Source: Paenibacillus sp. FSL K6-1330 (lineage in GTDB: Bacteria > Bacillota > Bacilli > Paenibacillales > Paenibacillaceae). From it: 64,000 nt of DNA. Below, piece after piece: positions 45,372-54,585 of the stretch. Positions within the stretch are counted from its first letter, which is position 1. Every line of letters starts with the position of its first letter. The notes under the pieces were generated by a model that made no database searches, was not told where the DNA came from, and saw only the letters and a list, made by a program, of their open reading frames with translations. The stretch covers positions 1,407,501-1,471,500 of the forward strand of contig NZ_CP150269.1 of NCBI RefSeq assembly GCF_037976825.1. The letters are read 5' to 3'. The position numbers were made by a program, and so were the translations under genes.

Positions 45372-46394
45372 ATGGGAAAAGGAATGGCAAATAAACCAAC
45401 GAGAGGCCTCAAGTTTAGCTTGCTGGCTCTCATTATGATCGTGATTCTTGCCGGTTGTGGAGCAAGCCCAGCGAAAGAAAATACAAACAATACCGGCGAC
45501 GATACGACGAATAATGCAAGTGGTAACAATGGTAGCGCAGCAAGCGAATCCTATGAAGTTACACATGCGATGGGTACGGAAACAATCAAGGGAACCCCTC
45601 AAAAAGTGGTGGTTCTCACGAACGAAGGAACCGAGGCGCTTCTCGCATTGGGCGTGAAGCCAGTAGGCGCTGTTAGATCCTGGACAGGTGACCCATGGTA
45701 TCCACATATTAAAGACCAGATGGAAGGCGTTACCGTTGTCGGGGAAGAGAGCCAGCCGAACATCGAACTGATCGCGGGCCTGCAGCCGGACCTGATTATC
45801 GGCAACAAGATGCGTCAGGAGAAAGTATACGAGCAATTGAAGGCGATCGCGCCGACCGTTTTTGCCGAGGATCTTCGCGGCGAGTGGCAGAATAATTTTG
45901 AACTGTATGCCAAGGCGCTGAACAAGGTATCCGAAGGTGAGGAGCTATTGGCTGCATACGACAAGCGGATTCAGGATTTCAAAGAGAAGGCCGGAAGTAA
46001 GCTGGACGAGACCGTTTCCGTGGTCCGTTTCATGGCTGGCAAGACGCGCGTGTACCATACCAATACGTTCTCGGGCGTCATTTTCGATAAAATCGGCATC
46101 GCCCGCAACGACATGACCAAGAACGCCAAAGACGATTTCGTTGACGAGATCACGAAGGAACGTTTGCCTGAGGCAGATGCCGACAGACTCTTCTACTTCA
46201 CTTATGAAACCGGGGATGGCGGCGCCAACCAAACCGAGCAGGAATGGATCAACGATCCATTATGGAAAAACCTGAACGTCGTCAAGAACGGCCAAGCCCA
46301 CAAAGTGGATGATGCAATCTGGAATACAGCAGGCGGCATCCTGGCGGCCAATCTGATGATTGACCAGTTGCAGGAGTTTTACGGCATTCAGTAA
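45372..46394 (+). CDS. Siderophore-binding lipoprotein (YfiY/FeuA-like)
   Basis: 340 residues. Signal peptide with lipobox AGC (Cys around residue 29), Asn/Thr-rich linker, then the class III helical-backbone binding fold: EVTHAMGTETIKGTPQKVVVLTNEGTEALLALGVKPVGA and ELIAGLQPDLIIGNKM. It delivers ferric siderophore to the divergent FecCD permeases. Start: ATG 45372 has AAGGGGG 11 bases upstream; ATG 45384 is alternative but too close to AAAGGA. A strong terminator follows. Confidence 0.92.
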   Translation: MGKGMANKPTRGLKFSLLALIMIVILAGCGASPAKENTNNTGDDTTNNASGNNGSAASESYEVTHAMGTETIKGTPQKVVVLTNEGTEALLALGVKPVGAVRSWTGDPWYPHIKDQMEGVTVVGEESQPNIELIAGLQPDLIIGNKMRQEKVYEQLKAIAPTVFAEDLRGEWQNNFELYAKALNKVSEGEELLAAYDKRIQDFKEKAGSKLDETVSVVRFMAGKTRVYHTNTFSGVIFDKIGIARNDMTKNAKDDFVDEITKERLPEADADRLFYFTYETGDGGANQTEQEWINDPLWKNLNVVKNGQAHKVDDAIWNTAGGILAANLMIDQLQEFYGIQ

Positions 46395-46456
46395 TGAATG
46401 AAGACGAATGCTACAGGGTAGTATTATCGAATAGCAGATGATGCAAGGAAAAAGCT

Positions 46457-46512
46457 AAAAAAGGAGGCATCCCAAAAGATCTCAGATCTTGAGGGACGCC
46501 TCCTTTTTTAGC
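46457..46512 (+). terminator. Rho-independent terminator
   Basis: Arms gctaaaaaaggaggc/gcctccttttttagc with a long inner loop and T6. Confidence 0.9.
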
Positions 46513-46606
46513 ATCACAGCATCGCCAGTACTGCCGCTATAAGGCATGCCACACCGTACGCCAGCACAGCTTAACTAAGCCCCCTAATTCGTGCCGCTGC
46601 CCCTGA

Positions 46607-46820
46607 CTGTTATCGGACTCCAGATCCCTTATTTCTCAAATTGCCCCCGATTTTTAAATCTAACGGACACAGAATCCCTTATTACCGCAATAATCTGCCT
46701 ATTTGCTATCATTTTCTATGAATAACGTACCTAGTGTCCGATAACTCTCAAAAATTACGCCTATTAAGCCAAATAACGTATCCTCAGTCCGTTACGCTCA
46801 AGGAGTAGCACGAAGTCCAG
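46607..46820. repeat. Composite palindromic intergenic repeat, copy A
   Basis: Four related 23-25-base arms: 46611-46633 and 46661-46683 forward, 46721-46743 and 46771-46795 inverted. Consensus TAACGGACACAGGATCCCTTATT. Outer arms can pair with each other and inner arms likewise. Non-coding in all frames. Confidence 0.85.
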
Positions 46821-47023
46821 TAGATCATCAGTAGCCAAGACCAGCAAGTAGCACCAAGATCAGCAGTAGCACCAATACCAGTAGTAGAACCGAGCCAGCA
46901 GCAGCACCAATACCAGCAGTAACACCAAGATCAGTAGTAGCCAAGACCAGCAAGTAGCACCAAGCCAGCAGGTAGCAACAAGATCAATAGTAGCACTTAG
47001 ACCAGCAGTAGCGATAAGACCAC
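46801..47023. repeat. Imperfect minisatellite between the two palindromic repeats
   Basis: A degenerate tandem array of about 18 bases (AGTAGCACCAAGACCAGC), some dozen copies of 15-21 bases with substitutions. A shorter stretch of the same text follows copy B (47217-47280). No long open frame is preserved. Confidence 0.8.
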
Positions 47024-47236
47024 CTGTCAACGGACTCCAGGTCCCTTATTTCTCAAATTGCCCTCGATTTTTAAATCTAACGGACACAGGATCCCTTATT
47101 ACCACAATTACCGGCCCATTTGCTATCATATTCTATGAATAGCGTACCTGGTGTCCGATAACTATCAAAAATCACACCTACTCAGCCAAATAACGTATCC
47201 TCAGTCCGTTACGCTCGAGGAGTAGCACCAAGTCCA
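47024..47236. repeat. Composite palindromic intergenic repeat, copy B
   Basis: Direct repeat of copy A, roughly nine bases in ten identical, with the same four arms (47029-47051, 47079-47100, 47138-47160, 47188-47212). It differs by point changes spread over its length. Confidence 0.85.
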
Positions 47237-47280
47237 GCAATAGTAACAAGACCGGCAGTAAGCACCAATACCAGCAGCAG

Positions 47281-47572
47281 CCTCAGCTATACACGCTGTG
47301 TTACCCCGGAATCTACCTCTAAACCATAGCTACTCTGAGTTCCCGCCGGCCCCTACATCGATTATAATCCCAGCCATCCATGCATACCCCTAGACACCCA
47401 ACGCTTATGTACTCATTATGTTGGGGAATACATGACAGCCGAGCGTCAGTGTTCCCGTAACAAGTTTCGGCCGCCGGCGTTTTTGCGAATGACCTCCGCC
47501 ACCGTACATCATCCTAATCCCCACTCATGGGAAAGCTTCGAGCGTGGGGCTCCGCCCACGAACAGTTAACAT
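47281..47572. other. Non-coding stretch before the thiamine operon
   Basis: No gene recognised. A small GC-rich hairpin (cgtgggGCTCcgcccacg, 47533-47550) lies just before the promoter. Confidence 0.4.
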
Positions 47573-47601
47573 TTGACAGCATCCATAAACCTATGTACAG
47601 T
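47573..47601 (+). promoter_or_regulatory. Promoter of the thiamine operon
   Basis: TTGACA (47573-47578), 17-base spacer, TACAGT (47596-47601). It places the start site just ahead of the TPP aptamer. Confidence 0.8.
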
Positions 47602-47619
47602 ATTAGACAAAAGAATAGG

Positions 47620-47714
47620 AAGTCCACTAGGGGAGCCGTTGGCGGCTGAGACAAGAGCGTATCTTGGACCCTTTGAACCTGATCTAGTTCGTACTAGCGT
47701 AGGAAAGTGGAGCC
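47620..47714 (+). ncRNA. TPP riboswitch (THI element)
   Basis: Conserved blocks appear in order: GGGGAGCC, GGCTGAGA (the pyrimidine-sensor helix and J-region), GACCCTTTGAACCTGAT, and CTAGCGTAGGAAAGTGG. Closing helix P1 is tccact (47623-47628) with agtgga (47706-47711). It binds thiamine pyrophosphate and turns off the tenA-thiM-thiD-thiE operon through the hairpins immediately downstream. Confidence 0.96.
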
Positions 47715-47731
47715 TTCGTATATGAGGTCTC

Positions 47732-47797
47732 GGTGCGCTTTTTTGGCGCACCCGGGCTTGTTGACGAAGCCGCTCCAGTTTTCGGGGGCGGCTTTTT
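47732..47797 (+). terminator. Riboswitch expression platform with terminator
   Basis: A hairpin ggtgcgc/gcgcacc (47732-47752) and then aagccgctcc/gggcggctt with T5 (47767-47797), the probable ligand-dependent terminator. Confidence 0.8.
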
Positions 47798-47864
47798 AGC
47801 GTTGTCTGGAAAGTCGTGACTTACGGACTTCCTGCTCTTCAATAAGTTGGAGGTGGGGACAAAA

Positions 47865-48551
47865 ATGAGTTTCACGCATGAGCTCCGTCAGCAGGCGGAA
47901 GGAATTTTTCAAGCAATCTTTGATCATCCCTTTGTAAAAGGCATTGCCGAGGGGAACCTGGCGCGAGAACAGCTGATTCACTATGTGAAGCAGGATTTTG
48001 AGTATTTGAATGCCTACATGCGGATTTACGGAATTGCCATATCCAAATCGACCAGCAGGGAAGAGATCGCGGCCTTTAACGAACAGATTTCATTCATCTT
48101 GCACAGCGAGGTGCACCCGCATCAGAATTTGTGCGCAGCCGCCGGGGTGACCTACGAAGAGCTTCAAGGGTATCCGCTGGCTCCGTCCGCGCATCATTAT
48201 ATCCGTCATATGCTGACGGTGGCGCATGAGGGCAGTCTGGGCGAGATTATGGCCGTATTGCTGCCTTGCCCATGGACGTATCTGGAGATTGGCCGCAAGC
48301 TGCTGGATGAAGTGAAGCCGGATGCATCCCATCCGTTCTATGACTGGATTTATTTCTACGGCAACCGTGGGGAAAACGCGACAGCCAAGTTCTGCAACCG
48401 TGTCGATGAATGGGCAGAGCGCGCGACGGCAGCCGAGCGGGAACGGATGAAGGAGCATTTCATGCTGAGCTGCCAGCTGGAGTATATGTTCTGGGATATG
48501 GCATATAAGCAGGAGGAATGGCCGGTGCCGCTGCAGGCTGCGGTGCTATAA
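47865..48551 (+). CDS. tenA: Aminopyrimidine aminohydrolase (thiaminase II)
   Basis: 228 residues from ATG 47865 behind GGAGGTGGGG; an in-frame ATG at 47847 precedes that site. All-helical TenA fold with catalytic Cys135 in LLPCPWTYLEIG, the same number as in B. subtilis TenA, plus YVKQDFEYLNAY in the active site and a late CQLEYMFWDMA. It hydrolyses formylaminopyrimidine-type thiamine breakdown products to HMP for salvage. First gene behind the TPP riboswitch. Confidence 0.95.
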   Translation: MSFTHELRQQAEGIFQAIFDHPFVKGIAEGNLAREQLIHYVKQDFEYLNAYMRIYGIAISKSTSREEIAAFNEQISFILHSEVHPHQNLCAAAGVTYEELQGYPLAPSAHHYIRHMLTVAHEGSLGEIMAVLLPCPWTYLEIGRKLLDEVKPDASHPFYDWIYFYGNRGENATAKFCNRVDEWAERATAAERERMKEHFMLSCQLEYMFWDMAYKQEEWPVPLQAAVL

Positions 48552-48602
48552 GGAGTCATAATAAGCACATAAATTCCAATATAGATAAGAGAGGCGATTC
48601 AT

Positions 48603-49445
48603 ATGCATGCATGGGAAAAAGAGGTTTCGGCGCTTTTAACGAAGGTACAGCAGACGAGCCCCCTCGTTCACAATATGACGAACGTGGTGGTTACGAATTT
48701 TACGGCTAACGGCTTGTACGCGCTGGGCGCGTCGCCGGTCATGGCTTACGCGCCGGAGGAAGTGGCGGATATGGCCGCCATAGCGGGCGCGCTCGTGCTG
48801 AACATCGGCACGCTGAACCGCGAGCTGGTGGATGCGATGATTCTCGCCGGGCAATCGGCGAATGCGCACGGTGTGCCGGTTCTGCTGGATCCGGTCGGTG
48901 CGGGAGCGACCTGTTTTCGGACGGAGTCGGCATTGCGGATTCTGAGTGAGGTGAAGGTCTCGCTCGTGCGCGGAAACGCGGCTGAAGTCGCTCATCTTGT
49001 CGGGGAGGCCCGCGAGATTAAGGGCGTAGACGCTGGTAATAGCGCAGGCAGTCATCATGCTGAGCTGGCTGTGCGGGCTGCCCGCGAATTAGGCACAATC
49101 GTGGCCATTACCGGTGAAGAGGACGTGATTACCGATGGAACAGAGGTACGCATCATTACCGGAGGGGATGCACTGCTCACGAAGGTCACCGGCGCAGGGT
49201 GCCTGCTGACCTCGGTGCTGGGTGCCTTTGCCGCAGCGGAAGCAAACCTGCTGCTTGCAGGTACGGCGGGTCTGGCCTTCTACGGGGCCGCGGCGGCGAG
49301 AGCTGCGGAATGCACGGCGGACCAAGGACCGGGAAGCTTCCAGATCGCTTTTCTAGATGAGCTGGCAAAACTTCATCCAGGCTCGTTGGCGGGATATGCC
49401 GCTGTCCGGGAAGCGGGAACGGCTGCCGCCGGTGGCGCACGATGA
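48603..49445 (+). CDS. thiM: Hydroxyethylthiazole kinase
   Basis: 280 residues. Ribokinase-like Thi[35 protein letters not shown] at the start binds thiazole, [13 protein letters not shown] follows, and the C-terminal [16 protein letters not shown] contains the anion hole and catalytic Cys/Asp area. It phosphorylates the thiazole alcohol to THZ-P. Stop overlaps the thiD start by 4 bases. Confidence 0.95.
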   Translation: MHAWEKEVSALLTKVQQTSPLVHNMTNVVVTNFTANGLYALGASPVMAYAPEEVADMAAIAGALVLNIGTLNRELVDAMILAGQSANAHGVPVLLDPVGAGATCFRTESALRILSEVKVSLVRGNAAEVAHLVGEAREIKGVDAGNSAGSHHAELAVRAARELGTIVAITGEEDVITDGTEVRIITGGDALLTKVTGAGCLLTSVLGAFAAAEANLLLAGTAGLAFYGAAAARAAECTADQGPGSFQIAFLDELAKLHPGSLAGYAAVREAGTAAAGGAR

Positions 49446-50461
49446 GCAAGACTCGCGTGCCCCGGGCACTGACGATTGCCGGCTCCGACAGCGGCGGCGG
49501 CGCCGGCATTCAGGCCGATCTGAAAACCTTCCAGGAGCTCGGCGTATATGGCATGTCGGCGATTACGGCGATCACGGTGCAGAATACCTTGGGGGTTCAT
49601 GGCGTATATCCGCTGCCTTCCGAAGCAGCCGCGGAGCAGATTGAAGCGGTAGGATCGGACCTCGGAGTAGATGCATTGAAGACAGGCATGCTGTTCAATG
49701 CAGAGATCATTCGCCTGGTGGCTGACCGGATTCGGGCATTTGGCTGGGAGAAGGTCGTTGTCGATCCCGTGATGATCGCCAAGGGCGGAGCGGAGCTGCT
49801 GCAAAGCGAAGCAGTGCAGGCTTTAAGAGAAGACTTGCTGCCGCTAGCCTTGATCGTCATCCCCAATATACCGGAGGCCGAAGTATTGGCGGGGATGCGT
49901 ATCCGCACGATCGAAGATCGGAAGGAAGCGGCGAGACGTATTCATGATCTGGGGCCCAAGATCGTTGTGATCAAAGGCGGCCATGACGAGGGAATGCCGG
50001 GCGTCGCCGGTGAAGGTTCGGATCACCAAAGAGACAGAGGAGCAGATATAGCGGCGGGTACGCAGCAGGAAGAGTTGCCTTGGTCCGAATCAACGAATGA
50101 CCAAACGAGAACTGCCAACCCTCTCGGGGAGTTAAGTGAGGGACGCTCTCCTAGTATCAAGACCGACGACAGATTCGGTAATGCCGAAAGTCCTCCGGTC
50201 ATGGACCTCGTATACGATGGCACTGCCTTCTCCGAACTATACGGCAAAAGAATTCATACCGTTCATACGCATGGTACCGGCTGTACTTTCTCTGCCGCCA
50301 TCACTGCAGGCCTGGCCAAAGGCTTGAGTGCATTCGATGCGATTCAGAGCGGGCGCTTATTCATCCAGGCCGCCATTGAGGACGGCTTAAACCTGGGGCA
50401 GGGACACGGCCCCACGAATCATTGGGCGTATCGTCGCCGCCGTCAGGAGGTGCTGCGATGA
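49442..50461 (+). CDS. thiD: Hydroxymethylpyrimidine/phosphomethylpyrimidine kinase with insertion
   Basis: 339 residues against about 270 usual. ThiD hallmarks: [46 protein letters not shown] and, near the end, [18 protein letters not shown]. Between VIKGGHDEG (about residue 182) and [13 protein letters not shown] (about 258) lies a hydrophilic segment of some 70 residues that normally is under ten. It probably forms a disordered loop near the active-site flap. Makes HMP-PP for ThiE. Stop overlaps thiE by 4 bases. Confidence 0.93.
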   Translation: MSKTRVPRALTIAGSDSGGGAGIQADLKTFQELGVYGMSAITAITVQNTLGVHGVYPLPSEAAAEQIEAVGSDLGVDALKTGMLFNAEIIRLVADRIRAFGWEKVVVDPVMIAKGGAELLQSEAVQALREDLLPLALIVIPNIPEAEVLAGMRIRTIEDRKEAARRIHDLGPKIVVIKGGHDEGMPGVAGEGSDHQRDRGADIAAGTQQEELPWSESTNDQTRTANPLGELSEGRSPSIKTDDRFGNAESPPVMDLVYDGTAFSELYGKRIHTVHTHGTGCTFSAAITAGLAKGLSAFDAIQSGRLFIQAAIEDGLNLGQGHGPTNHWAYRRRRQEVLR

Positions 50462-51114
50462 CGGGGAGAGTGACACCCGAGATGATGAGGCAGCATCTAC
50501 GGATGTACCTCGTACTCGGCAGCGTGAACTGTATCGAAGAGCCAAGCCGGATTGTGCAGGAAGCACTGGCTGGCGGCGCAACCATGGTCCAGTTCCGCGA
50601 GAAGGGACATGGCTCGCTTGTTGGCGAGCCGGTGATCCAGTTGGCTCGCCGGATTCAGGATCAGTGCCGCCAAGCGGGCGTACCCTTTATCGTCAATGAC
50701 GATGTGGAGCTGGCGCTGAAGCTGAACGCCGATGGCGTGCACATCGGTCAGGACGACGAATCTGCGGCTTCCGTCCGCCAGCGGATCGGCAACCGGATTC
50801 TCGGTGTCTCCGCCCATACCGTGGAGGAAGCCAGGCGAGCGATCCTCCACGGCGCCGATTATCTTGGCATCGGGCCGATCTATCCGACCCGCTCGAAGGA
50901 TGATGCCAAGACTGCGCAAGGCCCAGCAATTCTCCATGAGCTTCGCGAAGCTGGAATCCACCTGCCGATCGTTGGGATTGGCGGGATTACCGTGGAGCGC
51001 GTGGAGGAAGTGATTGGAGCGGGTGCGGATGGCGTCGCGGTGATATCCGCCGTGACGGGAGCGGAGTCGATACGGGAGGCTGTGGAGGCTATTGTAGATA
51101 AGAGCTTCAGGTAG
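50458..51114 (+). CDS. thiE: Thiamine-phosphate synthase
   Basis: 218 residues from ATG 50458 (AGGAGG upstream), overlapping thiD. TIM-barrel motifs: ATMVQFREKG, FIVNDDVELALKLNADGVHIGQDD, ILGVSAHTVEEA, YLGIGPIYPTRSKDDA and the phosphate-binding GIGGITVERVEEVIGAGADGVAVISA. It joins HMP-PP and THZ-P. Last gene of the operon. Its final 130 or so bases recur, diverged, at 52003-52160 together with the terminator and part of the facing gene. Confidence 0.95.
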   Translation: MTGRVTPEMMRQHLRMYLVLGSVNCIEEPSRIVQEALAGGATMVQFREKGHGSLVGEPVIQLARRIQDQCRQAGVPFIVNDDVELALKLNADGVHIGQDDESAASVRQRIGNRILGVSAHTVEEARRAILHGADYLGIGPIYPTRSKDDAKTAQGPAILHELREAGIHLPIVGIGGITVERVEEVIGAGADGVAVISAVTGAESIREAVEAIVDKSFR

Positions 51115-51164
51115 TGGATGTTTTTCATGTGAAAGGATGTTAACAATTAATAGAACTTACTATA

Positions 51165-51198
51165 AAAAAAGAGTGTCGAAATTTTTCGACACTCTTTA
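51165..51198. terminator. Bidirectional terminator after thiE
   Basis: Stem gagtgtcgaaa/tttcgacactc flanked by A7 and T3; serves thiE and the facing secreted-protein gene. Confidence 0.88.
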
Positions 51199-51218
51199 CA
51201 ACTATAGGGTAAATTTTA

Positions 51219-51746
51219 TCAGTTTAAGTGTTCTGCTTTTCCTTCTACATACCATTGTTTTGATCCATTTGAGTTCTTCGTTTTCATGTTAATAACAATA
51301 TAAGAGCCATCATACTTCTGCCAAAACTGCTTGGCTTCCGTTAACTCGGAGTTTATTAGAATAGCAGGCATGTAATCCCCTACTTCTAGGTTTGCTCTTC
51401 TTTCTTCGCCATAAAATGCATCAATAAAAGACGATTTCTCTTCTGATTTGAATTTTGAGTATAATTTATCTTCAATCTCGATGGAGCTTATCATATTCCA
51501 TTCGCTTAAGTCTTGTTGTGTTGTCAATGTCACGGATTTAATTGAATGATGTAGGATCGTTTCTTTCCCTAAATTCCATGAAGAAACAAGTTTGTTTTCT
51601 ACGTTTTTAATATATTGTTGTTCTTCTTGATTTTCTGTATTAAAAGAGAAGATGTTTGTTAATGAGTCACTCGCATAAACACTAGAACCTGATATAGCAA
51701 ATGCTAGACCGAGAGTTATTATAGCAGTTCTTTTTTTTACCTTCAT
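51219..51746 (-). CDS. Secreted protein of unknown function
   Basis: 175 residues from ATG 51746, ten bases after AAGGAGG; an in-frame start at 51770 precedes the site. Signal peptide KVKKRTAIITLGLAFAISGSSVYA with cleavage near residue 25. Mature part is hydrophilic, mixed alpha/beta (YIKNVENKLVSSWN, WNMISSIEIEDKLYSKF, SYIVINMKTKN, QWYVEGKAEH). No family recognised. AT-rich, unlike thiamine genes to its left. A truncated relative of its C-terminus follows the second thiE end at 52.2-52.4 kb. Confidence 0.65.
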   Translation of the reverse strand: MKVKKRTAIITLGLAFAISGSSVYASDSLTNIFSFNTENQEEQQYIKNVENKLVSSWNLGKETILHHSIKSVTLTTQQDLSEWNMISSIEIEDKLYSKFKSEEKSSFIDAFYGEERRANLEVGDYMPAILINSELTEAKQFWQKYDGSYIVINMKTKNSNGSKQWYVEGKAEHLN

Positions 51747-52002
51747 TAAGATGCTTCCTCCTTTAGTCATTTGTTTTTTAGTATATTTACTGAACCTGAA
51801 TTAGTTACATCACTGCCAGTAAGAGGCGAAAGGAGAGAATTCCAATTCATAACATAAAACTCGAATGTTTTATGTGTACAGCTTGAGATATTAGCTGCCG
51901 CGCTTCTTAAATAATTTTGGGTTTATACTAATAATAATATAAGATTTACAATATATGAAATTAAATAGGACTCATTGACCAAAATTAACAATAAATACCT
52001 AT

Positions 52003-52160
52003 TGATTGGCGGGATTACCGTGGAGCGCGTGGAGGAAGTCATGGGAGCGGGTGCGGATGGTGTCGCCGTGATATCCGCCGTGACGGAGGCGGAGTCGGCG
52101 CGGGAGGCTGTGGAGGCTTTTATAGGAAAGATATGCCGTGCAACCGAACGAATTTCTTGA
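52003..52160 (+). pseudogene. Duplicated 3' end of thiE
   Basis: From 52006 the DNA repeats the last 125 or so bases of thiE (GGITVERVEEVMGAGADGVAVIS and on) with about ten differences, then ends in a different tail (ICRATERIS). It has no barrel core and cannot be functional. A small in-frame start upstream (51975) would give 61 residues. Confidence 0.9.
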
Positions 52161-52189
52161 GATGTAAGAGGATTATAATACGGATCATG

Positions 52190-52227
52190 AACAAGAGTGC
52201 CGAAGTTTCTGCGGCACTCTTGTTTTG
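52190..52227. terminator. Terminator after the thiE remnant
   Basis: Stem aagagtgccg/cggcactctt with TGTTTT; the counterpart of the hairpin at 51165. Confidence 0.85.
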
Positions 52228-52237
52228 TTAACGTCAG

Positions 52238-52395
52238 ATTTTAAAAAAACGGTATATGCTCAGCTTTTCCGTCAACATGCCATTCTTTTGCTCCATCCGC
52301 ATCTATCCATTTTCGTGCAGCATCCCAGATCAGATTGCTATACAGACCTGGATATGATATACGTAGGACTATGTACCTGCTCCACATTTAGAGAG
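52238..52395 (-). pseudogene. Remnant of a paralogue of the 51219 secreted protein
   Basis: Read on the minus strand, the frame ends KEWHVDGKAEHIPFF, clearly related to KQWYVEGKAEHLN of the gene at 51219, and begins SRYIVLRI, like SYIVINMK. About 50 codons remain and a stop precedes them; the N-terminal two-thirds are gone. Confidence 0.75.
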
Positions 52396-52425
52396 CTCTC
52401 CAAATAAGTTGAATAGGAGATCGGA

Positions 52426-54378
52426 ATGAATAATAGGCAAAAAGAGATTTTTCGCAATTTGTTAATGGAACCGAACCGGTTGTGGCTCGTTCAGGATCTG
52501 GCGGATCAGACCGAGTGCTCGGAGAAGACGATCCGGAATGATCTGAAGGTAATTGATGAATATATAGTTAAGCACTCCAGTGGTAATCTGGTGAAAAGGC
52601 CGGGACTCGGCGTTTATCTGGAGATCGGGGAAGCAGATCAGACTGATTTATTCCAACGTTTGTATTCAAACGAGAGTTCCACCGAGCATGTATCCGATGA
52701 GGAAAGGGTGCTGCATCTGGCTTACCGGCTCTTGATGAACGCGAAGCCCGTAACCATTCAGAACCTGGCTTCTTTGTTTTATGTGAACAAGACGATTATT
52801 CGTCGAGATATGGAGAAGATTGAGGGCTGGCTGCACAGCTTTGATCTGAACTTAGTGACTAAGCAGCGTGTGGGCTTAATGATTGAAGGCTCGGAGAAGA
52901 ACAAACGGATGGCGCTGGCGCGGTTGAACCAGTTGATCAATCGTCCGGAGTTGACGGGACAGATGATGCGTAAGCAGTATGAACCGCATGAGATTGCAAC
53001 CGTATTCAATGAGTTGAAGGCGTTGCAAAAGCAACATCAGCTCCGCTTCACCGATGAAACCTTTGAAAGTCTGATGCTGCATATTCTGCTTATGGTCAAA
53101 CGGACCAAGCTGGGACAGCCGATTTCGCTTTCTGGGCAGGACATAGCCTTTTTGGAGAACAAAGCGGAATTTGCATGGGCGATAGACTTTTTGAAGAAGC
53201 TGCAAAAACTGTTCGCCGTACCTTTTTCCAAGGAAGAAACCGCTTATCTAACCCTGCACCTGCTTGGCGGGAAGTTCCGATACACGCAGGAGGATGAAGG
53301 CGCCCGGCGGAGTGATCTGGCAGACAGCCACCCCCTGCTGCCCCAATTGGTTGAGCAATTGATTCGGCGGATGTCGGAGTTGAATATGATCCCTTTCTCC
53401 AAGGACCAGGTATTATTGAACGGGTTGAAAGTGCATTTATACACGACCATGAACCGTCTTCATTATGGTCTGGCTGTGTCTAATCCGATGCTGGCTGAGA
53501 TCAAAAAGATGTACCCCTACATGTTCGATCGGGTCATCATGGCATTGGAAGAGGTAGGGGGAGCGCTCCAGCTGTATTTTCCCGAAGAGGAAGCCGCCTA
53601 TTTGACGCTGCACTTTCAGGCGTCTGTGGAACGGCTTCACCAGAATGAAAGCCATCCTCAGAAGGCCATTATCGTGTGTCATATGGGCGTCGGGATGTCC
53701 CAATTGCTTCTCGCGAAGGTGGAACGGAGATTCCCGTCCGTGCATGTAGAGACAACGATGTCCAAAGCGGAAGTGGAGGATTATCTGGCAGCTCATGAGG
53801 TGGATCTTATTATTACAACGGTGGATCTGCCCAAGCTAAAATCACCTCACATCCTCGTTTCCCCACTGCTCGAGGCCAGTGACGAGCGTAAGCTGGAGCA
53901 AGCGATCCGGCGGCTTGATGAGCCGGATTGCAGGGCGGCTGAGGAATCAGTCTTTTTGAAATATACGACACCTTTTCTCGTCTTTCCTCAGCAGGAGATA
54001 GAGCGCCCAGAACAGTTAATCGCCAAATTTGCGCATATGCTGGAGGACAAAGGGTATGTCGAGGCAGGCTATACGGAAAGTGTGCTGGATCGTGAGAATA
54101 TGTCTGCTACGACGATTGGCGGGGGCATTGCCATCCCTCATGGCAGCCCGAAGTGGGTTAAACAGTCCTGCATCGTGATTGTTACTCTGAAACAGCCGAT
54201 CACCTGGGGAACCGAGAAAGTAGAGCTTGTGTTCTTGCTTGCGGTTAAGCACGATGAGCGGGAAGAGATGAGGCAGCTGTTCAGAGAATTGTCGCATATC
54301 AGTGAGCAGCCGGCTTTGGTCAGTGCGTTATCTAAGGAGACGGATGCGATGCGATTGCTGAGTACGTTAAAAGGGTAA
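52426..54378 (+). CDS. manR: PTS-regulated transcriptional activator, ManR-like (BglG/MtlR type)
   Basis: 650 residues. N-terminal helix-turn-helix (LLMEPNRLWLVQDLADQTECSEKTIRNDLKVI), a second HTH, two PRD domains (His in LTLHLLGGKF and LTLHFQASVE regions), an EIIB-like domain with CHMGVGMSQLLLAKVE and a C-terminal EIIA-like domain with His in GGGIAIPHGSP. Phosphorylation of these sites by PTS proteins tunes activity. B. subtilis ManR has 648 residues with the same order and lies beside manP. AGGAG precedes the ATG; a terminator separates it from the PTS gene. Confidence 0.85.
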   Translation: MNNRQKEIFRNLLMEPNRLWLVQDLADQTECSEKTIRNDLKVIDEYIVKHSSGNLVKRPGLGVYLEIGEADQTDLFQRLYSNESSTEHVSDEERVLHLAYRLLMNAKPVTIQNLASLFYVNKTIIRRDMEKIEGWLHSFDLNLVTKQRVGLMIEGSEKNKRMALARLNQLINRPELTGQMMRKQYEPHEIATVFNELKALQKQHQLRFTDETFESLMLHILLMVKRTKLGQPISLSGQDIAFLENKAEFAWAIDFLKKLQKLFAVPFSKEETAYLTLHLLGGKFRYTQEDEGARRSDLADSHPLLPQLVEQLIRRMSELNMIPFSKDQVLLNGLKVHLYTTMNRLHYGLAVSNPMLAEIKKMYPYMFDRVIMALEEVGGALQLYFPEEEAAYLTLHFQASVERLHQNESHPQKAIIVCHMGVGMSQLLLAKVERRFPSVHVETTMSKAEVEDYLAAHEVDLIITTVDLPKLKSPHILVSPLLEASDERKLEQAIRRLDEPDCRAAEESVFLKYTTPFLVFPQQEIERPEQLIAKFAHMLEDKGYVEAGYTESVLDRENMSATTIGGGIAIPHGSPKWVKQSCIVIVTLKQPITWGTEKVELVFLLAVKHDEREEMRQLFRELSHISEQPALVSALSKETDAMRLLSTLKG

Positions 54379-54404
54379 TATTAGTCTTAGAAACATTGAT
54401 GATC

Positions 54405-54431
54405 AAGCAGGACGTATACGTCCTGCTTTTT
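54405..54431 (+). terminator. Rho-independent terminator
   Basis: Perfect 12-bp palindromic stem aagcaggacgta/tacgtcctgctt with T5. Confidence 0.88.
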
Positions 54432-54585
54432 ACATTCTTTTTTGGGGTCCCCGGAAAGTATTTGGAATAAGCATCGTAGAGGCTCCACTTGGTGGGGACA
54501 TTTTATTGCGATATAAACCTGTTTTTCCGGAAGTTCCGGTAAAAAGTTCATCCGATAACAGCGTTTTTAGCCTGTACACTATAAA

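Noticed and set aside
46801..47030. Possible CRISPR array
   Set aside because: The tandem text is short-period (about 18 bases) and degenerate, with no constant repeat separated by unique spacers, and no cas gene is nearby.
51199..52005. Integrative element in the 3' end of thiE
   Set aside because: The duplicated end resembles an attachment-site duplication, but there is no integrase, no short exact att core and the duplication also includes the terminator and facing gene; reported as duplication instead.
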